DNA of 54,241 nucleotides, taken from NCBI GenBank assembly GCA_022799755.1, contig JAAWOU010000013.1, positions 1 to 54,241 on the forward strand, in the 5' to 3' direction. The translations under genes were made by a program, and so were the position numbers. The notes beneath the pieces were generated by a model, which saw only the letters and a program-made list of their open reading frames with translations, was not told the origin of the DNA and did no database searches. Of the stretch, positions 1-8,658 are shown one piece after another. This DNA comes from Lachnospiraceae bacterium. GTDB taxonomy: Bacteria; Bacillota; Clostridia; Lachnospirales; Lachnospiraceae. Position 1 is the stretch's first letter. The number at the start of each line of letters is the position of its first letter.

Positions 1-369
1 CACCATGGGAATCCAGTTCAGCGCCGTCCCCAGAAGAGCCATACCCAGCGTGTTCTTGACCACGCGCACGATGTTTCTCTGCATCGCCGGATTGAGCACC
101 AGGTTCGTAAAATGCTGGAATGCCACGAACTCACAGTCCTCCAGGTTCTTGGGCGGCTTGTAATTGTAGAAAGCGTACCGCAGGCCGGCCACCGGCCTGT
201 AAGCGAATATGAATATGTAGATGAACAGTGGCAATGCCATCAAAAAAAGTCGAAACCCGGGTGCAAGCTTCTTGTCAGCGGTCAGTATGGGATTTTTCTT
301 CTTTTTGTTTGGCGCTTTTGTGCTTGGCACATTTTCCTTTTTTTTCTTCACAAAAATCTTCTCCTCCAT
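1..369 (-). CDS. LplB-type sugar ABC transporter permease (partial, N-terminal part)
   Basis: The reverse strand encodes the first about 123 residues of a binding-protein-dependent sugar permease; the rest lies beyond the left edge. A Lys-rich cytoplasmic start is followed by a hydrophobic helix and a segment with the sequence YRPVAGLRYAFYNYKPP, typical of LplB/YtcP permeases that import oligosaccharides in Lachnospiraceae and Paenibacillus relatives. The family normally has six helices and works with a second permease and an extracellular lipoprotein. Two starts are possible: ATG at 369, or a GTG at 351 that has a GGAGGAG sequence 9 bases upstream and is better placed. The adjacent AraC regulator (581-1447) is probably its local activator. 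Family assignment is fairly secure; the substrate is unknown. Confidence 0.8.
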   Translation of the reverse strand, partial: MEEKIFVKKKKENVPSTKAPNKKKKNPILTADKKLAPGFRLFLMALPLFIYIFIFAYRPVAGLRYAFYNYKPPKNLEDCEFVAFQHFTNLVLNPAMQRNIVRVVKNTLGMALLGTALNWIPMV

Positions 370-483
370 TTCTCTCTTTGGCTGGGCTGATGTCTTGTTC
401 CTCAATCCACCGGTTTCATAAGTTACATTTAGAGCTGCTTACAAATGCCAAGTCTTTGCTTCCATGGATTTGACCGCAACATT

Positions 484-508
484 AGTATAACAAATTTACC
501 TATTGATA
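484..508 (-). promoter_or_regulatory. Candidate promoter of the LplB permease gene
   Basis: On the reverse strand a TATACT -10 element lies at 484-489, with only a weak -35 (TGTTTA) 17 bases upstream. A good -10 with a poor -35 fits an activator-dependent promoter, as expected for a sugar importer beside an AraC regulator. The leader would be about 110 bases and shows no obvious riboswitch. Confidence 0.4.
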
Positions 509-580
509 AACATATTCCATATTGCCAAAATGCCAAAAAAGAAAGGCAGAAAAAGAAATGTCTTGTGATTATTTACAACG

Positions 581-1447
581 CTATAGAGATTCCCGGTACT
601 CCTCCGGTGAGATTCCGGCATATAGACGAAAAGCCTTATAGAAACCGTTGTAGCTGCCGTATCCCAGCAGTTCCGCAATCTCTCGCAGAGAATAGGCGGA
701 ATCGGCCATCAGGCGCTTTGCCTCCTCCATATACCTTTCGTTTTTCACATCCCGGAAGCTGCGATTGAAAAGGTTCTTTACCAATCGGCTGGTCTGCCGG
801 GGGCTCAGGCACAGATGTCGGGCAAGGTCCTCCAGCTGCAGATCCTGCTTCATGGAGAATGTGTTTAACAGGATATCCTCGATCTTGAGCTTTGTCTGTT
901 CCCCGTACTCCATGGAATTCCCGGACTTTTGGAAATCCTGTTCCCCGTTGCACTTCTCCAGCATCTCCGTCAGGGCCAGTGCAAACAGATGCTTGATTTT
1001 GGTCTCAAACAGAAAGCCTGCAGTCCCTTTCTGCAGCAGTCCCAGCATATATTGAAAGCCTTCATTGACTCCCTCGCAGACGATGGGAACCTGGGTCTTA
1101 AAAAGGCCGCTGTACGCTGAGAAAGTGTCGTTTTCCGACTCTTTGTTCCGGGAGATCGTGACATAGAAGCTGATCCTCCGGACATGGCCCGCGGCCGTTA
1201 TTTTGTGCTTTAGGTTTGCCGGAAGCGCACAGAGACATTCAGCCCTTATGGCAATTCTCTGTGCATCTGTCTCTACCAGGATTTCCCCCTCTTTCAGATA
1301 ATGGCACTCACAGAACAGATGGAAATGCTGCGGGGAATTCCATTCCTGGGACTCGGAGAACATATTGGAAATGAAGAAAATACGAAAATCGGTATTTCCG
1401 ATCGATATCTCACAGCAGTCATAGAGCTCCAAGCGAAAACCTTCCAT
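581..1447 (-). CDS. AraC/XylS family transcriptional regulator
   Basis: 288 residues. The N-terminal half (about 30-100) looks like a cupin-type ligand-sensing domain, and the C-terminal 95 residues form the double helix-turn-helix of AraC proteins: first HTH about 204-224 (LEDLARHLCLSPRQTSRLVK), second about 253-274 (LREIAELLGYGSYNGFYKAF), ending in the usual GISPEEYR. The start chosen is the ATG at 1447 because GGGAGGA sits 6 bases upstream; an upstream in-frame ATG at 1462 would place that ribosome site inside the gene. It lies between a sugar permease (left, same strand) and a divergent glycosidase-like gene (right), so it probably controls one or both in response to a sugar. The ligand cannot be read from the sequence. 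Confidence 0.9.
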   Translation of the reverse strand: MEGFRLELYDCCEISIGNTDFRIFFISNMFSESQEWNSPQHFHLFCECHYLKEGEILVETDAQRIAIRAECLCALPANLKHKITAAGHVRRISFYVTISRNKESENDTFSAYSGLFKTQVPIVCEGVNEGFQYMLGLLQKGTAGFLFETKIKHLFALALTEMLEKCNGEQDFQKSGNSMEYGEQTKLKIEDILLNTFSMKQDLQLEDLARHLCLSPRQTSRLVKNLFNRSFRDVKNERYMEEAKRLMADSAYSLREIAELLGYGSYNGFYKAFRLYAGISPEEYRESL

Positions 1448-1487
1448 AAATATTCCTCCCATAATGACAAAAGTCTTTACTTACTCC

Positions 1488-1516
1488 ATTTTACCCAGTA
1501 ACAGCAATAATTTCAA
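1488..1516 (-). promoter_or_regulatory. Sigma-A promoter of the AraC gene
   Basis: Reverse-strand -35 TTGAAA (1511-1516) and -10 TAAAAT (1488-1493), spacer 17 bases, about 40 bases upstream of the AraC start. Confidence 0.6.
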
Positions 1517-1616
1517 TACTTTCCTGATATTAACTGAACACTGACCTCCGTTTTCCAATTATGCCTTCCTCCACCGGCGCATGTCCTGTTTTGCCGTTTC
1601 GCAGACCGTTCTTTCC

Positions 1617-1625
1617 TGCTATAAT
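1617..1625 (+). promoter_or_regulatory. Extended -10 promoter of the glycosidase-like gene
   Basis: TGCTATAAT is an extended -10 (TG-N-TATAAT) 47 bases upstream of the ATG at 1672. No recognisable -35 lies 16-18 bases further upstream, which suggests activation by a bound regulator such as the divergent AraC protein. Confidence 0.5.
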
Positions 1626-1671
1626 GTTGGTAAACTTATGGTGCGCTAAACCATGCACGAGGAGGTAGAAT

Positions 1672-3195
1672 ATGGCATCTGACAGAGATTTTCGCTCCGG
1701 TGGGATCATTGTGAACATTGACATTAACTCGGAGGTGATTCCTTTCTTCGGCAGCGTCCTTGGGGACAGGGAGATCACCGAGGAAACCTTTTATCCTTTT
1801 GTCGACCAGTATGTGGACCTGACAGACCGCAAAACCCAGGTGAGGGCTCTGGCTTTTGATATCTTCTGCCAGTATTCAACGGTTGACAGCCAGGTATTCT
1901 CGGATTACTATGCCATCTGGAGACGCAGAGTGGAGAACGGTGTCCCGGTCAACTATGACGCACAGTTTAAGGCCCAGTCTTTACTCAGCAGGGCATACGG
2001 CATCGACCCTTACGCGGTGTGGTTTCGGCGCACCCGTGAGCGCGGTCTGGAGGCCTGGATGTCCGTGCGTATGAACGACTGCCACTGCCCCGACGAGGAT
2101 ACCTGCTTCCTGAGAAGCGATTTCTTCTACGAGGCCAAGAGCAAAGGCTGGATGATCGGCGACCTCTACGGGTACCGGCGCAACTGTTTCGACTATGCCG
2201 TGCCCCAGGTGCGTCAAAAGATGCTGGACTATATAGAAGAACAGCTGGCGCGGTATGACGTGGATGCCCTGGAGCTGGATTTCCTGCGGGAGATTACCTG
2301 CTTCGACTATCTCAACTGCCCCGACAGGGTGGAAATCATGAATGATTTCGTCAGGAATGTGAGAGCGCTCACGGACGCGGCCTCCGCAAAACGGGGACAC
2401 AGGGTCCGGCTGGTGGTCCGCCTCATGCGGGATATCCAGCAGAACCTTGTCTTTGGCTTCGACGTGCAGACCTGGGTAAGTGAAAGACTGGTGGACCATG
2501 TCAGCGTAAGCCCCAGATGGGCTACCTGTGACAGTGACATGCCCATTGCCGAGTGGAGAGCCCGTTTCCCGGATATGCAGATCAGCGCCGGCGTGGAGAC
2601 ACTGGTCCTTAAGGCCAGCAAAAGCTCTCACGCAGACGCAGATGTGGTAAACGGTCTGGCCGCCGCCTACATTTCCCAGGGGGCGGATTACATCTATCTG
2701 TACAATTACTTCATCAATCCCAGGACGCCGGACACCCCCTTTTACAGGCGGACGATGGACATCATTCCCCGCTGTGGCATGGCGGACACTGTGTTCTCCT
2801 CCCCTAGGCGTCACATTGTGACTTATCAGGATATCTTCCCCTCGGGCCATCAGCCGTACAGGCCCCTGCCGCTGAAGCTGGAGTGCGCCGCCAGGTCCCT
2901 GGAAGTGCACACCGGATATGTCCCCGCCGGGAGAGAGGGAAAGCTTATCATCGGGCTGTCCCAGGGCTGCCCCTGCTGTGTGGATGTCGCGTTCAACGGC
3001 AGGCAGTGCGGAGAATTCCAGCCTGCGCGGATCTACTCCGGCATACAGGAGGAGCCTGCCGTGGCAAACGCTTACGTGGACGAAAATGTACGTCTGTACC
3101 AATGTCCGGTAGCGCTGGAGGGACGGGATGTACAGGAAATTCTCTTCCGCTCCGAAAAAGCCTGTGTGGATTACATAGAAATCGCAATTGAATAG
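1672..3195 (+). CDS. TIM-barrel glycoside-hydrolase-like protein, function unknown
   Basis: 507 residues with no signal peptide and an excellent ribosome site (GAGGAGGT, 5 bases before ATG). It opens with a short hydrophobic strand (GGIIVNIDIN), and the middle carries motifs seen in glycosidase-like barrels related to GH10-like and DUF187 proteins: AWMSVRMNDCH at 128-138 and ALELDFLREITCFDY at 199-213, where the Asp and Glu on adjacent strands resemble a catalytic or metal-binding pair. The last about 110 residues look like a beta-rich C-terminal domain. It faces away from an AraC gene and is near an LplB sugar permease, so a cytoplasmic role in oligosaccharide breakdown is a fair inference. 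No specific family is certain. Confidence 0.8.
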   Translation: MASDRDFRSGGIIVNIDINSEVIPFFGSVLGDREITEETFYPFVDQYVDLTDRKTQVRALAFDIFCQYSTVDSQVFSDYYAIWRRRVENGVPVNYDAQFKAQSLLSRAYGIDPYAVWFRRTRERGLEAWMSVRMNDCHCPDEDTCFLRSDFFYEAKSKGWMIGDLYGYRRNCFDYAVPQVRQKMLDYIEEQLARYDVDALELDFLREITCFDYLNCPDRVEIMNDFVRNVRALTDAASAKRGHRVRLVVRLMRDIQQNLVFGFDVQTWVSERLVDHVSVSPRWATCDSDMPIAEWRARFPDMQISAGVETLVLKASKSSHADADVVNGLAAAYISQGADYIYLYNYFINPRTPDTPFYRRTMDIIPRCGMADTVFSSPRRHIVTYQDIFPSGHQPYRPLPLKLECAARSLEVHTGYVPAGREGKLIIGLSQGCPCCVDVAFNGRQCGEFQPARIYSGIQEEPAVANAYVDENVRLYQCPVALEGRDVQEILFRSEKACVDYIEIAIE

Positions 3196-3223
3196 CGGCA
3201 ATCCCTGTGCCTTTCACGGAAAA

Positions 3224-3255
3224 TCCCCCGCCTGCGTGTTGCCGCCGGCGGGGGA
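3224..3255. terminator. GC-rich hairpin between convergent genes
   Basis: TCCCCCGCC and GGCGGGGGA pair over 9 bases around a 14-base loop. It lies between the ends of two convergent genes. Read leftwards it is followed by GATTTTCC, so it fits best as terminator for the rightward gene only weakly and as a bidirectional stop overall. Confidence 0.55.
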
Positions 3256-3278
3256 AATATGTATCCGCGCAGTTTGAT

Positions 3279-4718
3279 TCAAATGTCAAAGTCGTCATCC
3301 TCAGCCACCGGAAAGTCAAAGTCGTCATCCTGGGCCGCGGGCGGCAGCGAATAGTCCAGCACGCGCTTTACATGCTTCTTGGGCAGCGGCAGCGGATTCT
3401 CCAGGAACTGCACCCGGGGCTTTTCCTCCGGCATGCCCTCCATCAGAATCTCAAAGTCCGGATTCTCCTCCTGCGCCGTCTCCCGTTCCTTTGCGGGGGA
3501 CACATGCAGACACTGTCCCATGCCCACACCCGCCAGCGCCGCACATGTCAGATACAGGGAAAAGAATGCCGGCAGCTCCTCCGTGAGGATTCCCAGACAC
3601 CCTGCCGCCATGACCCCGCAGACGGTAAACACGGCGGCGGAAATCCTCTCTCCCTCTCTGTCGAACCAGAAGCTGAATATTCCGAAAGCCATGCATCCAA
3701 ACAACAGGCAGTTCTCCGCGAAGAGGCCGCCTGCCTCTGCAGGCAGCGCAAATCCCTCCGACACGTACAGGGAAAGCCAGGCCCCGGCCACTCTGTGAAC
3801 CGCTTTCCGGCTGAGCCAGGCATCCAGACAGATGCACAGGCCGAAGCCCAGAATCGCGCCCGCCGCACACAGCAAGACCGCGGCAGCCTTTCTCTTGGCA
3901 CCGCCGTCCACTCCCCGGCAGAAAATACGGCCCACGGCCACAAACAGCAGCGCAAACCCCAGAATATCCAGATAGCCGCACACCGCCGCAAGCACCCCTG
4001 CAAAAAAGCCTGACACATGACTTAATCTGTGCGGTTCATCGTCCCCCTCCCCGTACCCGGCGCTCATATACCACAGGGCTGCCGTCACAAGGAAAAAATA
4101 CAGCATCCGGGGAGACAGTTCCAGCGAGCTGCGCACCATATAGGGCCCGCACATACAAAATCCCAGCACCACAAGCCCGGCGGTCATACCCGCAAGCCTC
4201 CTGACCGCCAGAAACAGGAAAAGGGACGCGGCAAGCTGCAGCAGGATCTGCAGCCAGACTCCCATCACCGCATTATTTCCCAGAAGAAGAAACACGCCCC
4301 TCAGCAGCCGCACATAAAAGTAGACGGCGCCGTGCACGGATTCTGGAATGCCCTGATCTTCCGTCACTTTCGCCGTCTCGTAGTAGATAGAAGAACCATA
4401 CTCTGCGCCGCCTATCCCCTGAATCCTCAGGAAAAATCCCACGGCAAAAAGCGCCACGGCAAGCAGCGTCCCCAGCACCGTGAAGTGGATCCTCTTCTCC
4501 TCAAAAAGGGAGACACGGCCCGCTGCGAATCGATGCAGCAGAAACGCCAGCCCCCCGGCCGCAGCCGTATATCCCAGGGCAAGCCCGATCCCCATGTACT
4601 CGCTAAGTCCGGCTCTCCCGCAGATCTCCGTCCCCAGGGCCAGCAATGCCAGTCCGGTGATAACCGTATATATGAACCATGTCACATAGCTTACAGCATT
4701 CTTTTTCCAGCTCATCAT
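3279..4718 (-). CDS. Polytopic membrane protein, GT-C-like, with acidic C-terminal tail
   Basis: 479 residues from the ATG at 4718 (a second ATG directly follows at 4715; GGGAAGGG precedes both). About ten or more hydrophobic helices span most of the protein, with a conserved-looking extracytoplasmic stretch (SIYYETAKVTEDQGIPESVHG) near residue 115, an arrangement like GT-C-fold glycosyltransferases or flippase-like proteins. The cytoplasmic tail contains ENPLPLPKKHVKRVLDY and ends in two copies of an Asp-Phe motif (DDDFDF, DDDFDI). The gene starts 13 bases after the stop of a GtrB-like glycosyltransferase, so the pair probably form one unit in which the enzyme charges a polyprenyl carrier and this protein uses or moves it. 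I do not recognise a named family; the role is inferred. Confidence 0.8.
   Translation of the reverse strand: MMSWKKNAVSYVTWFIYTVITGLALLALGTEICGRAGLSEYMGIGLALGYTAAAGGLAFLLHRFAAGRVSLFEEKRIHFTVLGTLLAVALFAVGFFLRIQGIGGAEYGSSIYYETAKVTEDQGIPESVHGAVYFYVRLLRGVFLLLGNNAVMGVWLQILLQLAASLFLFLAVRRLAGMTAGLVVLGFCMCGPYMVRSSLELSPRMLYFFLVTAALWYMSAGYGEGDDEPHRLSHVSGFFAGVLAAVCGYLDILGFALLFVAVGRIFCRGVDGGAKRKAAAVLLCAAGAILGFGLCICLDAWLSRKAVHRVAGAWLSLYVSEGFALPAEAGGLFAENCLLFGCMAFGIFSFWFDREGERISAAVFTVCGVMAAGCLGILTEELPAFFSLYLTCAALAGVGMGQCLHVSPAKERETAQEENPDFEILMEGMPEEKPRVQFLENPLPLPKKHVKRVLDYSLPPAAQDDDFDFPVAEDDDFDI
3285..3331. repeat. 17-base direct repeat, 30-base period
   Basis: GTCAAAGTCGTCATCCT occurs at 3285-3301 and again at 3315-3331. 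It encodes the duplicated DDDFD motif in the tail of the membrane protein and suggests a recent in-frame duplication. Confidence 0.85.
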
Positions 4719-4731
4719 TCCCTTCCCGATT

Positions 4732-5724
4732 CTACCGGTCTTCACCCTCGGCGGCAGCGCCGTCCTGCACTGGATTTTTGTCGGATAGTATCTTTTCAAT
4801 ATTGTAGCGGGGCCTGTGTTTCACCTCCATGTATATCTTTCCGATATACAGCCCCACCATGCCTATGGCCAACAGCTGCAGTCCTCCCAGGAACCAGACG
4901 GACACGATCAGGGAAGTCCACCCGGCTACCACATGTCCGGAAAAGTAAGAGAACAATGCGTAAATCAGCATAAAGACAGATGCGATGATAATAAACAGAC
5001 CCATACCCAGTATCAGGCTGATGGGCTTTACGCTGAAAGAAGAGATCCCGTTGAAAGCCAGCGCCACCATTTTCTTCAGCGGATATTTAGACTCCCCGGC
5101 CGCCCGCTCCTTGCGGTCATAGTACACCTTGTCCGACTGATAGCCGATCAAGGGCACCATCCCCCGCAGGAACAGATTGGACTCCTTATACTTGGAGAAC
5201 TCCTCCACTGCCCGCCTGGACATCAGCCGAAAATCCGCATGATTGTATACGGTCTTGACCCCCATGAGATGCATCAGCTTGTAAAAGGCCTGGGCGGAGG
5301 TACGCTTGAAAAAGGTATCCGTCCTGCGCTCCCTCCTGACTCCGTACACAATATCGCATCCCCCGTGGAACTTGTCCACCATCTCTTCTATGACATCTAC
5401 GTCGTCCTGCAGATCCGCATCGATGGATATGGTCACATCGCTCATGTCCTTTGCCACGATCAGCCCTGCCGTCAGGGCAAACTGATGTCCCACGTTGCCG
5501 GCGAGCTTGACGCCCCTCACCCTGACGGGATAGGCGGCGTGTTCCTGCTCGATCAGCTCCCATGTGCGGTCCTTGCTGCCGTCATTGACGAACAGGATAA
5601 AACTGTCGTCTGCAATTTTCTCCTTATGGATCAAATCCTCCAATACATCCCGCAATGCCCTGGAGGCAAGCTTTAAAACCTCCTCCTCATTAAAGCAGGG
5701 AACTACAATTGCCAATCTGTCCAT
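4732..5724 (-). CDS. Glycosyltransferase family 2, GtrB/DPM1-like with two C-terminal helices
   Basis: 330 residues. The N-terminal GT-A domain shows VVPCFNEEE (7-15), VNDGSKDRT (46-54) and the metal-binding stretch DADLQDD (102-108), all typical of dolichyl/polyprenyl-phosphate sugar transferases. Two hydrophobic helices at about 232-256 and 268-292 (ending GLYIGKIYMEVKHRPRYNIEK) anchor the C-terminus, as in GtrB and Bacillus YkoT/CsbB. Members move a hexose from a nucleotide sugar to undecaprenyl phosphate on the inner membrane face for later addition to wall or lipid polymers. The downstream GT-C-like protein is the likely partner. Family call is strong; the sugar is unknown. Confidence 0.92.
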   Translation of the reverse strand: MDRLAIVVPCFNEEEVLKLASRALRDVLEDLIHKEKIADDSFILFVNDGSKDRTWELIEQEHAAYPVRVRGVKLAGNVGHQFALTAGLIVAKDMSDVTISIDADLQDDVDVIEEMVDKFHGGCDIVYGVRRERRTDTFFKRTSAQAFYKLMHLMGVKTVYNHADFRLMSRRAVEEFSKYKESNLFLRGMVPLIGYQSDKVYYDRKERAAGESKYPLKKMVALAFNGISSFSVKPISLILGMGLFIIIASVFMLIYALFSYFSGHVVAGWTSLIVSVWFLGGLQLLAIGMVGLYIGKIYMEVKHRPRYNIEKILSDKNPVQDGAAAEGEDR

Positions 5725-5769
5725 AAAAATTCCTTTCCTCCGAGTTCCTCCAGCCAGGGCCCCAATGCT

Positions 5770-6498
5770 CTATTCGTCCCAGTTGTGGTAAACTGCCTGG
5801 ACATCGTCGTCCTCCTCCAAAAGATCCAGTATCTTCTGCAGGCTCTTGACCGCTCCCTCGTCCGTCAGAGTCACATAATTCTGGGGAATCATGGTGACCT
5901 CGGCGCTCATCATTGGAATCCCCGCTTTCTCCAGGGCTCCCCGCACTTCCTCGAAGCTGTCCGGATCCGTCAGCACCTCAAAGCTGTCCTCCTCCTCGGC
6001 GAAATCCTCGGCCCCGGCGTCCAGCGCCATCATCATCAGATCGTCCGCCTCTGTCTCGCACTCCTCCTTATCGATGATAATCTGCCCTTTCTTGTCGAAC
6101 ATGAAAGAGACACAGCCGGGAGTGCCGATATTTCCCTGTCCCTTTGTGAACGCGCTGCGCACATTGGCTGCCGTGCGGTTCTTGTTATCGGTCAATGTGT
6201 CCACGATGATCGCTATTCCGTTGGGCCCATACCCCTCATAGGTGATATATTCATAGTTCACATTGCCCACATCGCCGGCGGCTTTCTTGATCCCCCTCTC
6301 GATGGTGTCGTTGGGCATGTTGTTGGCCTTTGCCTTGGCCACCACCGCCGCAAGCCTGAAATTATTATTGGGGTCCGGTCCGCCCTCTTTCACTGCCACG
6401 GCAATCTCTCTACCGATAATCGTAAAAATCTTGCCCTTTGCGGCGTCATTCTTTTCCTTTTTGTGCTTTATGTTGGCGAATTTTGAATGTCCTGACAT
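5770..6498 (-). CDS. yebC: YebC/PmpR family protein (TACO1-like)
   Basis: 242 residues, the usual length. It begins [20 protein letters not shown], the family hallmark, and has the three-domain YebC layout including the conserved [20 protein letters not shown] stretch at about 45-64. Members were named as DNA-binding regulators; more recent work links YebC and mitochondrial TACO1 to translation through proline-rich stretches on the ribosome. GAGAAAAGGAGAGGG lies just before the ATG. It has its own promoter inside the end of the upstream gene and is followed after about 45 bases by the glycosyltransferase pair, with which it has no obvious link. Confidence 0.95.
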   Translation of the reverse strand: MSGHSKFANIKHKKEKNDAAKGKIFTIIGREIAVAVKEGGPDPNNNFRLAAVVAKAKANNMPNDTIERGIKKAAGDVGNVNYEYITYEGYGPNGIAIIVDTLTDNKNRTAANVRSAFTKGQGNIGTPGCVSFMFDKKGQIIIDKEECETEADDLMMMALDAGAEDFAEEEDSFEVLTDPDSFEEVRGALEKAGIPMMSAEVTMIPQNYVTLTDEGAVKSLQKILDLLEEDDDVQAVYHNWDE

Positions 6499-6549
6499 AT
6501 TTCCCTCTCCTTTTCTCCTGTTTTGCTGTCATGTGCACAGCCGTTTCCT

Positions 6550-6578
6550 ATCATACCATTATTCGTCGTTTTCTTCAA
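6550..6578 (-). promoter_or_regulatory. Sigma-A promoter of yebC
   Basis: Reverse strand -35 TTGAAG (6573-6578), 17-base spacer, -10 TATGAT (6550-6555) preceded by TG, so an extended -10. It overlaps the last codons of the CBS-domain gene. Confidence 0.55.
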
Positions 6579-7935
6579 GTTCCGATTCCGCCTCCGGGAG
6601 CTTGGTGACCAGAACGCTCTGAATCATCTTGCTCTCCACCTTGAGAATCTTGAAGTTGAAGCCTCCGTAGTCCACGTCAAACTCCTCGTCCGGCTCCGGT
6701 ATCTTATCCAGCCTGGAAATCAGGAAACCGTTCAACGTGTCGAACTCCTCGTCCTCAAAGGAGATGCCAAACCGCTCCTCCAGCTCCTCCAACGGTGTCT
6801 TTCCATCGATGACGTACTTGTCTTCTCCCTTTTCCTCAATATGCTCCGTGATCTCGTCGTACTCGTCCAGAATGTTGCCGACGATCTCCTCCAGAATGTC
6901 CTCCATGGCCACCAGGCCGTCCGTCTGACCGTATTCGTCCACCACGATGACCATCTGCTGCTTTCCGGCCTGCATCTGCCGAAACAGCTCGTCGATATTC
7001 TTGGTCTGGGGCACGAAGACGGGCTCCCGCATGAGACTCCCCAGATTCCGCAGGGGCTGGCCCAAATTCCCCGCCCCCTTGTGGAAGCGCATGGCGTCTT
7101 TCAGATGCAGGATTCCTATGATATGGTCAATGTTCTCCTCATAGACCGGATAGCGGCTGTTCTTGCCCTCCATCATGAAAGTGATGGCGTCCTCTAAAAG
7201 CGTATCCGCGTCGATTGCCACGATATTCTTCCTGTGAGTCATGATGTCCTGCGCTTCCTTATCCCCCAGCTCGAAGATATTGGAGATCATCTCCGCCTCG
7301 CTGGCCTGTATCAGGCCCTGCTCATGGCCCTCATTGACCATGTTGATGATTTCCTCCTCGGTGACATCCGCCCCGTCCGCTTTCTCCTTGACGCCGAACA
7401 GCCTCAGTATTCCGTTGGCAGTCAAATTGACCAGCCCGGTAAAGGGGGCAAGGAGCTTTGTCAGAAAGAACACGGGCGTGATACAGATATAAGCCCATCT
7501 CTCCGGAGCCCTGGCTCCCATTTTCTTCGGGAGAAGCACGCCCAGCGTAAGCGTTATGTACAGAAGCAGAAACGCGGAGAGCACCGCCGAAACCGTCAGG
7601 ATGATCCCTGCGGGAATATCCTCACGCTTCAGGCTGTTTTCCATCAGGATCTTGATCCCGCCGGACAGAGCAGTCAAAAGCAGCCGTAAATGTACCATGC
7701 CGATGACTATGTTGACCAGCGTAACGATCAGCTGTACGGTATTGACATACTCCGCAGGATTGCCGATGATAGTCTGCAGTCTGATCGACTTCTTGTCCTT
7801 GTCCTCCCCGGCCCTCCTTTCGATTTCTTTCTCGTTCAAAGAGTTCACTGCCGCGCCAAAGCTGTAGAAAAACATGTCGACCAAAAGCAATGCTGCATAA
7901 AAGATAATACTGGCAGTAGGTCCACCATCGTCCAT
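6559..7935 (-). CDS. CorC/HlyC (CNNM-type) membrane protein with CBS pair
   Basis: 458 residues. The ATG at 7935 was chosen because GGAGGAAAGG lies just upstream; the open frame runs further up but would overlap mazF. Order: DUF21/CNNM membrane domain with about four helices (1-190), a CBS pair (about 205-325, MTHRKNIVAIDADTLLED onward), and a CorC/HlyC C-terminal domain (about 350-430, with EEFDTLNGFLISRLDKIPEP). The family includes Mg2+ exporters such as MpfA/YhdP and is often mislabelled hemolysin. It has a near-consensus promoter of its own. Ion specificity cannot be told here. Confidence 0.92.
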   Translation of the reverse strand: MDDGGPTASIIFYAALLLVDMFFYSFGAAVNSLNEKEIERRAGEDKDKKSIRLQTIIGNPAEYVNTVQLIVTLVNIVIGMVHLRLLLTALSGGIKILMENSLKREDIPAGIILTVSAVLSAFLLLYITLTLGVLLPKKMGARAPERWAYICITPVFFLTKLLAPFTGLVNLTANGILRLFGVKEKADGADVTEEEIINMVNEGHEQGLIQASEAEMISNIFELGDKEAQDIMTHRKNIVAIDADTLLEDAITFMMEGKNSRYPVYEENIDHIIGILHLKDAMRFHKGAGNLGQPLRNLGSLMREPVFVPQTKNIDELFRQMQAGKQQMVIVVDEYGQTDGLVAMEDILEEIVGNILDEYDEITEHIEEKGEDKYVIDGKTPLEELEERFGISFEDEEFDTLNGFLISRLDKIPEPDEEFDVDYGGFNFKILKVESKMIQSVLVTKLPEAESELEENDE

Positions 7936-7969
7936 TTTAATCCTTTCCTCCAAACTCGTTTTGTAACAT

Positions 7970-7998
7970 AATATACCATTTATCTGCCGGTTCGTCAA
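7970..7998 (-). promoter_or_regulatory. Sigma-A promoter of the CorC/HlyC gene
   Basis: Reverse strand -35 TTGACG (7993-7998), spacer 17, -10 TATATT (7970-7975) with TG upstream; about 35 bases from the start codon. Confidence 0.7.
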
Positions 7999-8045
7999 GA
8001 ACATGACTGTTTCTTCAGGCCTGTTATGTATCCGGCTGTAACAGT

Positions 8046-8405
8046 TCAGTACCCTGTCTGAACCGTCACATCCAGCTCCAGGCTGACCATCAGGGCCCTG
8101 TCCACTCTCCTCATAATCTCTCCGTCCAAATGACACACCTTATCTTTCAGCCGCTTTTTGTCAATGGTGCGGAGCTGCTCCAGCAGGACCACGGAATCTT
8201 TATCCATATCGTACAGCGCAGCATTCAGCTCGATATGCGTAGGCAGCTTCGCCTTATTCATCTTAGAGGTGATTGCGGCGCAGATGACCGTAGGGCTGTG
8301 CTTGTTGCCCACGTCGTTCTGAACGATCAGGACGGGCCTGATACCTCCCTGCTCCGAGCCCACCACCGGTCTCAGATCCGCATAATATACATCTCCTCTT
8401 CTCAT
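8046..8405 (-). CDS. ndoA: MazF/NdoA (PemK) family endoribonuclease toxin
   Basis: 119 residues beginning [20 protein letters not shown], the signature of MazF/EndoA mRNA interferases, with the conserved RPVLIVQND and the [13 protein letters not shown] strand ([13 protein letters not shown], about 81-93). Such enzymes cut RNA at short specific sites, ACA-like or UACAU in Bacillus NdoA. The ATG follows GGAGGAAGA. In Bacillus the antitoxin gene lies immediately upstream between alr and ndoA; here the 253 bases up to the end of nnr hold no ribbon-helix-helix ORF, so the toxin seems to stand alone or rely on an antitoxin elsewhere. Toxin identity is firm; the system's activity is not shown. Confidence 0.93.
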   Translation of the reverse strand: MRRGDVYYADLRPVVGSEQGGIRPVLIVQNDVGNKHSPTVICAAITSKMNKAKLPTHIELNAALYDMDKDSVVLLEQLRTIDKKRLKDKVCHLDGEIMRRVDRALMVSLELDVTVQTGY

Positions 8406-8658
8406 TCTTCCTCCAAATCCACCCCTGCCCTCTTCCCAAAGCGGCAGAAATCAGTGCTTTTATTTGTAGGATAGTATTGCCATATTCTGGCGGACTATTC
8501 AGACGATTCCGCCATTTTCCGTGTAAATCGGAATCCGCATTCTGCGGTCCCGCATTTCTGACAGCTCCCCCTTTATCATATGGAGAAACCGCCGAAAAGT
8601 TTCCTGTTCTCTTCGGCGTCCGCCCCATCCGCCGCCTTTTTCGGGAGAAAAGTCCCCC

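Noticed and set aside
1981..3201. Long reverse-strand frame opposite the glycosidase-like gene
   Set aside because: It lacks a ribosome site and known motifs, while the forward frame has both; it arises from GC-biased third positions.
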